From CAADGL01 sp964643885 (lineage in GTDB: Bacteria; Planctomycetota; Phycisphaerae; UBA1845; Fen-1342), in assembly GCA_964643885.1 (NCBI GenBank), contig CAZXUI010000090.1, forward strand, positions 1 through 17,492: DNA of 17,492 nucleotides. The letters are read 5' to 3'. The notes under the pieces were generated by a model, which ran no database searches, was not told the origin of the DNA, and saw only the letters and a list, made by a program, of their open reading frames with translations. Shown piece after piece: positions 15,399 through 17,492 of this stretch. The position numbers were made by a program, and so were the translations under genes. The first letter of the stretch is position 1. Each line of letters opens with the position of its first letter.

Positions 15399-16838
15399 AT
15401 GCGCATGTGGTTGCACATCAGCAGGGCCGTCGTGTGCGGAGCGGTCGCGTGGGTCGTGCCGCCCGGCGCGGCGCGGAACGTGGACCTGTCGACCGTTCCG
15501 CCGCGGGACGGCGTTCAGCTCACGATCTACAACAGCGAGGACCTGACGCTGGTGCGCGAGCGGCGGACGCTGAGCTTCAAGCCTGGCGCAAACCCGTTGC
15601 AGTTCAGTTGGGCCAATACGCTGATCGATCCGACCTCCGTCGAGCTGCGTTTCGTGACGCAGGCCGACAAGCTCACGCTGCTGGACACGATGTTTCCGCA
15701 CGACCGGCCGCAGGTGCTTTACTGGAACGTGCAGAGCGAGCTGGACGGCGAGGCGACGGTCGAGATCACGTATTTCACTTCCGGCATCTCGTGGTCGGCG
15801 GATTACGTGGTGATCGCCGGCGAGGACGAAGCGACGGCCAGCGTCGAGAGCTTCGTGCGCGTCTTCAACAACTCCGGCGAGGATTACGAGAACGCTGAGG
15901 TGCGGCTCGTCGTCGGGACGATCAACCTGGTCGAGAAAATCGCCGAGCTGGCCCGCGTGCCCGTGACCGAGGTCAACAAGCTGGGGGATGGCGTCTACCT
16001 GGGGTTGCGTCAGGACGCGATGCGCCGGGTGGTGGCGCGGGCGGAGTTCGCTGGCACGGCGGGACGGCCTGGCCTGGACGAGGTTGCATCGCAGCCGAAG
16101 GAGATCGTCAAGGAGGGTCTCAGCGAGTACTTCATCTACTCGATCGAGGGCACGGAGACCGTGCCCAACGGCTGGTCGAAGCGGCTGCGCAGCTTCGAGG
16201 CGGCCGATGTGCCGCTGCGCGTGCAGTATCGCTACCGCCCGGCCGAATATGGCGACCAGCTCGTGCGGTTGTACCTGATGACGAACGACACCGAGTCGCA
16301 GCTCGGCACGACGCCGCTGCCGGATGGGCAGGTGCGCATCTTCCGCGAGAACGGGCGTGGCGGGCTGAGCTTCGTGGCCGCGGTGCCGACCAGGTACATC
16401 CCCATCGGCGACAAGTTCGAATTGAATCTCGGACAGGACCCGCGCGTGATCTTCGAGCTGATCAAGCTGCGAAGCTGGCGGGACGAGGTCTGGATGCACA
16501 TCCACGGGGCCGACGTCTTTCGCCGCGTGGGGGACGGGCGGCTGAAGGTGGACGTGGCCGCGAGCGTGGCCGGCTGGGATGAGCATCAGCTCCTCACGCA
16601 GCGGATCCGGAATTACACGGAGCGGCCGATTGAAGTGGAGGTGCGGCGTGCGTACGGCGGGCACGTGGTGTTTCGCAGTGCGCTGGAGCCGCGGCTGCAT
16701 GACTATCAGACGGTGGAGCTGAGGACGTCGGTGGGCGCCGGGGAGCAGCAGGACCTCTATCACGAAGTGGTCTACAAGCTGGGACGCAACGCGAGCCAGA
16801 ACAATGTGACGCTCGAAGCGGCGCAGGTCGGGCCGTAG
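15399..16838 (+). CDS. Exported DUF4139-domain protein, longer paralogue of the pair
   Basis: The protein has 479 residues, with GGAGAGG (15386-15392) six bases before the ATG. An in-frame ATG at 15405 is possible. A signal peptide ends near AARN (residue 25). The mature protein has the complete DUF4139-like layout. An N-terminal segment carries LTLVRERRTLSF and FSWANTLIDP (about 49-78). ITYFTSGISWSADYVV lies at 123-138. EYFIYSIEGTETVPNGWSKRL is split across about 243-263, and MTNDTESQLGTTPLPDGQVRIF covers 294-315. C-terminal beta-strands end the protein. The variable region 185-240 is charged and may be a linker. Family proteins are described only as mucoidy-inhibitor-like or of unknown function, so no biochemical role is claimed. 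It follows its paralogue after 30 bases and is followed by a gene-free repeat region. Confidence 0.82.
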   Translation: MRMWLHISRAVVCGAVAWVVPPGAARNVDLSTVPPRDGVQLTIYNSEDLTLVRERRTLSFKPGANPLQFSWANTLIDPTSVELRFVTQADKLTLLDTMFPHDRPQVLYWNVQSELDGEATVEITYFTSGISWSADYVVIAGEDEATASVESFVRVFNNSGEDYENAEVRLVVGTINLVEKIAELARVPVTEVNKLGDGVYLGLRQDAMRRVVARAEFAGTAGRPGLDEVASQPKEIVKEGLSEYFIYSIEGTETVPNGWSKRLRSFEAADVPLRVQYRYRPAEYGDQLVRLYLMTNDTESQLGTTPLPDGQVRIFRENGRGGLSFVAAVPTRYIPIGDKFELNLGQDPRVIFELIKLRSWRDEVWMHIHGADVFRRVGDGRLKVDVAASVAGWDEHQLLTQRIRNYTERPIEVEVRRAYGGHVVFRSALEPRLHDYQTVELRTSVGAGEQQDLYHEVVYKLGRNASQNNVTLEAAQVGP

Positions 16839-16902
16839 CGGGATGGTGCTGCGCCGCGCGGGCACTGGCTTTCTCGCTATTGGTTCCGATCGGCGCGAGC
16901 GG

Positions 16903-17041
16903 GGAGCGTGGGCGTCTGGCCCGCCATCAGAACCCGCCGCGCCGAGCGGCGGGACTCCTGGCTACCAGTAGACCCTGTGCTTGGCGCACGGGGTTCCGAC
17001 TCCGAGGCGCCCTCAGTACGGAGCGTGGGCGTCTGGCCCGC
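16903..17041. repeat. 22-bp direct repeat pair
   Basis: The same 22 bases, beginning GGAGCGTGGGCG and ending TGGCCCGC, occur at 16903-16924 and 17020-17041, offset by 117 bp. Each copy can fold weakly (TGGGC with GCCCG). Identity over 22 bases with unlike flanks points to a dispersed repeat rather than a segmental duplication. Confidence 0.7.
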
Positions 17042-17098
17042 TACTCTGGTCCGAGCCGCGAGCGAGCGTGCGACCCGACCCGCGAGCGCGAGGGATTC

Positions 17099-17267
17099 GA
17101 GCCGCGAGCGTAAGGGAGCGGGCTGGGGGCGGCGCGCCGCCCGCGCAAGCGTGTGAGGACATACACCTATCTCAGGCGCAGGTTTGTTGGTTTCAGATGT
17201 GTGCGTTGCGGCGCGTGGACGCGGGAAAGGTTTGTGCAGTGCGCCCGCTCCCTCACGGTCGCGGCTC
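17099..17267. repeat. Inverted 24-bp repeat pair flanking a spacer
   Basis: GAGCCGCGAGCG...GGGAGCGGG at 17099-17122 is the reverse complement of 17244-17267 (CCCGCTCC...GCGGCTC) with two mismatches. The spacer is 121 bp. A truncated copy (GAGCCGCGAGCG) begins at 17053. The second arm overlaps the first copy of the 21-bp direct repeat. No transposase or terminal target duplication accompanies it. Confidence 0.55.
17127..17142. repeat. 16-bp perfect GC palindrome
   Basis: GGGCGGCGCGCCGCCC is its own reverse complement. It sits inside the spacer of the inverted repeat. With no loop bases it is more likely a protein-binding site or a chance GC palindrome than a stable hairpin. Confidence 0.4.
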
Positions 17268-17313
17268 TGTGCACCCCCACGGCTCCGTGTCGCCCTCACG
17301 GTCGCGGTTCTGT
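17250..17313. repeat. 21-bp direct repeat pair
   Basis: CCCTCACGGTCGCGG followed by C or T and TCTGT occurs at 17250-17270 and 17293-17313 with one mismatch. A degenerate related stretch (CCCCCACGGCTCCGTGT) lies between them. These copies are part of the same repeat family as the inverted 24-mers. Confidence 0.6.
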
Positions 17314-17395
17314 TTCGCGCTGCGGAGCGCGGGCGCTACGCCCCAGGCCCTGCGGGCCGGAGAAACGAGCGCGGGAGCCGTTGATCAGGCCGGCA

Positions 17396-17424
17396 GCATG
17401 CCCACGCCTGCGGCGAGGGCATGC
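17396..17424. repeat. Near-perfect 13-bp hairpin
   Basis: GCATGCCC (17396-17403) pairs with GGGCATGC (17417-17424). After one A-A mismatch, CGCC (17405-17408) pairs with GGCG (17412-17415), leaving a TGC loop. The structure looks like a REP-type palindromic element. No T-run follows, and it stands far from any gene. Confidence 0.55.
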
Positions 17425-17437
17425 CACCCAACGGAAC

Positions 17438-17492
17438 GACCGGTCAGAGACCGGTCCCCCAGCAGACCGGTCAGAGACCGGTCCCCCAGCAG
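17438..17492. repeat. 27-bp tandem repeat running off the right edge
   Basis: Two identical 27-bp units (17438-17464 and 17465-17491) and the first base of a possible third are present. Each unit holds ACCGGT twice, separated by CAGAG, then CCCCAGCA. ACCGGT is itself palindromic. The array may continue beyond the window. Spacers are absent, so this is not a CRISPR array. Confidence 0.75.

Larger units (their letters stand above)
16839..17492. other. Gene-free repeat mosaic at the right edge
   Basis: About 650 bases hold no credible gene. The minus-strand frame at 16877-17299 is low-complexity, lacks a ribosome-binding site and encodes the same short peptide twice because it crosses a DNA repeat. 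The interval contains a 22-bp direct repeat, related inverted 24-mers, a 16-bp GC palindrome (17127-17142), a 21-bp near-identical direct repeat, a hairpin and a 27-bp tandem repeat, each listed separately. Confidence 0.6.

Noticed and set aside
13932..16865. 977-codon open frame on the minus strand
   Set aside because: It lies antisense to both DUF4139 genes, whose start sites, signal peptides and domain motifs are convincing. Its Arg/His/Leu/Pro-rich translation is the usual product of a high-GC third position read on the opposite strand.
17150..17200. Sequencing-adapter remnant near the ACATACACCTATCTC stretch
   Set aside because: It resembles but does not match known adapter sequence, and the flanks continue in the same composition.
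16877..17299. 140-codon minus-strand frame in the repeat region
   Set aside because: It crosses the 22-bp direct repeat, so the peptide AGQTPTL occurs twice. It is Arg/Ala/Ser-rich, has no start signals and no domain.
17438..17492. CRISPR array
   Set aside because: The units are contiguous with no unique spacers, and no cas gene is present.

Overview
The window is GC-rich bacterial chromosome, most likely from a member of the Planctomycetota (Phycisphaerae-like). The clues are indirect. They are a PEP-CTERM protein and a dockerin-type exported protein of the kind common in that phylum, tandem DUF4139 proteins, many exported or lipidated proteins, loosely packed genes, and GC-rich intergenic repeats. 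No rRNA or tRNA gene was seen that could confirm the taxonomy, so this is inference.

Layout. Bases 1-206 hold what looks like the 3' end of an unidentified gene. Bases 207-711 are non-coding and contain a strong hairpin and a degenerate octamer repeat. On the plus strand follow lpdA (dihydrolipoyl dehydrogenase, 712-2121), a DsbD-type transmembrane thiol:disulfide reductase (2367-4736), a TolB-like PD40 propeller lipoprotein (5011-6183), and a probable three-gene unit. That unit is a predicted lipoprotein (6335-7063), an 80-residue unknown protein overlapping it by four bases, and a Xer-type tyrosine recombinase (7357-8334). A GC-rich hairpin then separates xerC from a convergent dockerin-type secreted protein (8402-9160, minus). 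Divergent from that is a channel-like two-helix plus RCK/TrkA protein (9371-10459). A hybrid sensor histidine kinase (10799-12850) converges on a PEP-CTERM protein (12869-13492, minus), and a 74-residue exported protein lies further along on the minus strand (13695-13919). Two consecutive exported DUF4139 paralogues (14181-15368 and 15399-16838, plus) close the coding part. The last 650 bases are a mosaic of short direct, inverted and tandem repeats without a credible gene.

How the genes work together. There is little sign of a single pathway. The common theme is the cell envelope: disulfide reduction across the membrane, lipoproteins, surface or secreted proteins with two different C-terminal signatures, an ion-channel-like protein and a membrane-bound kinase. 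The only convincing co-transcribed units are the lipoprotein / 80-aa protein / xerC set and the DUF4139 pair. No defence system, CRISPR array, prophage or secondary-metabolite cluster was found. The items most worth a second look are the channel protein whose pore loop lacks the potassium filter signature, the asymmetric DUF4139 pair, the two small uncharacterised proteins, and the repeat mosaic at the right edge.
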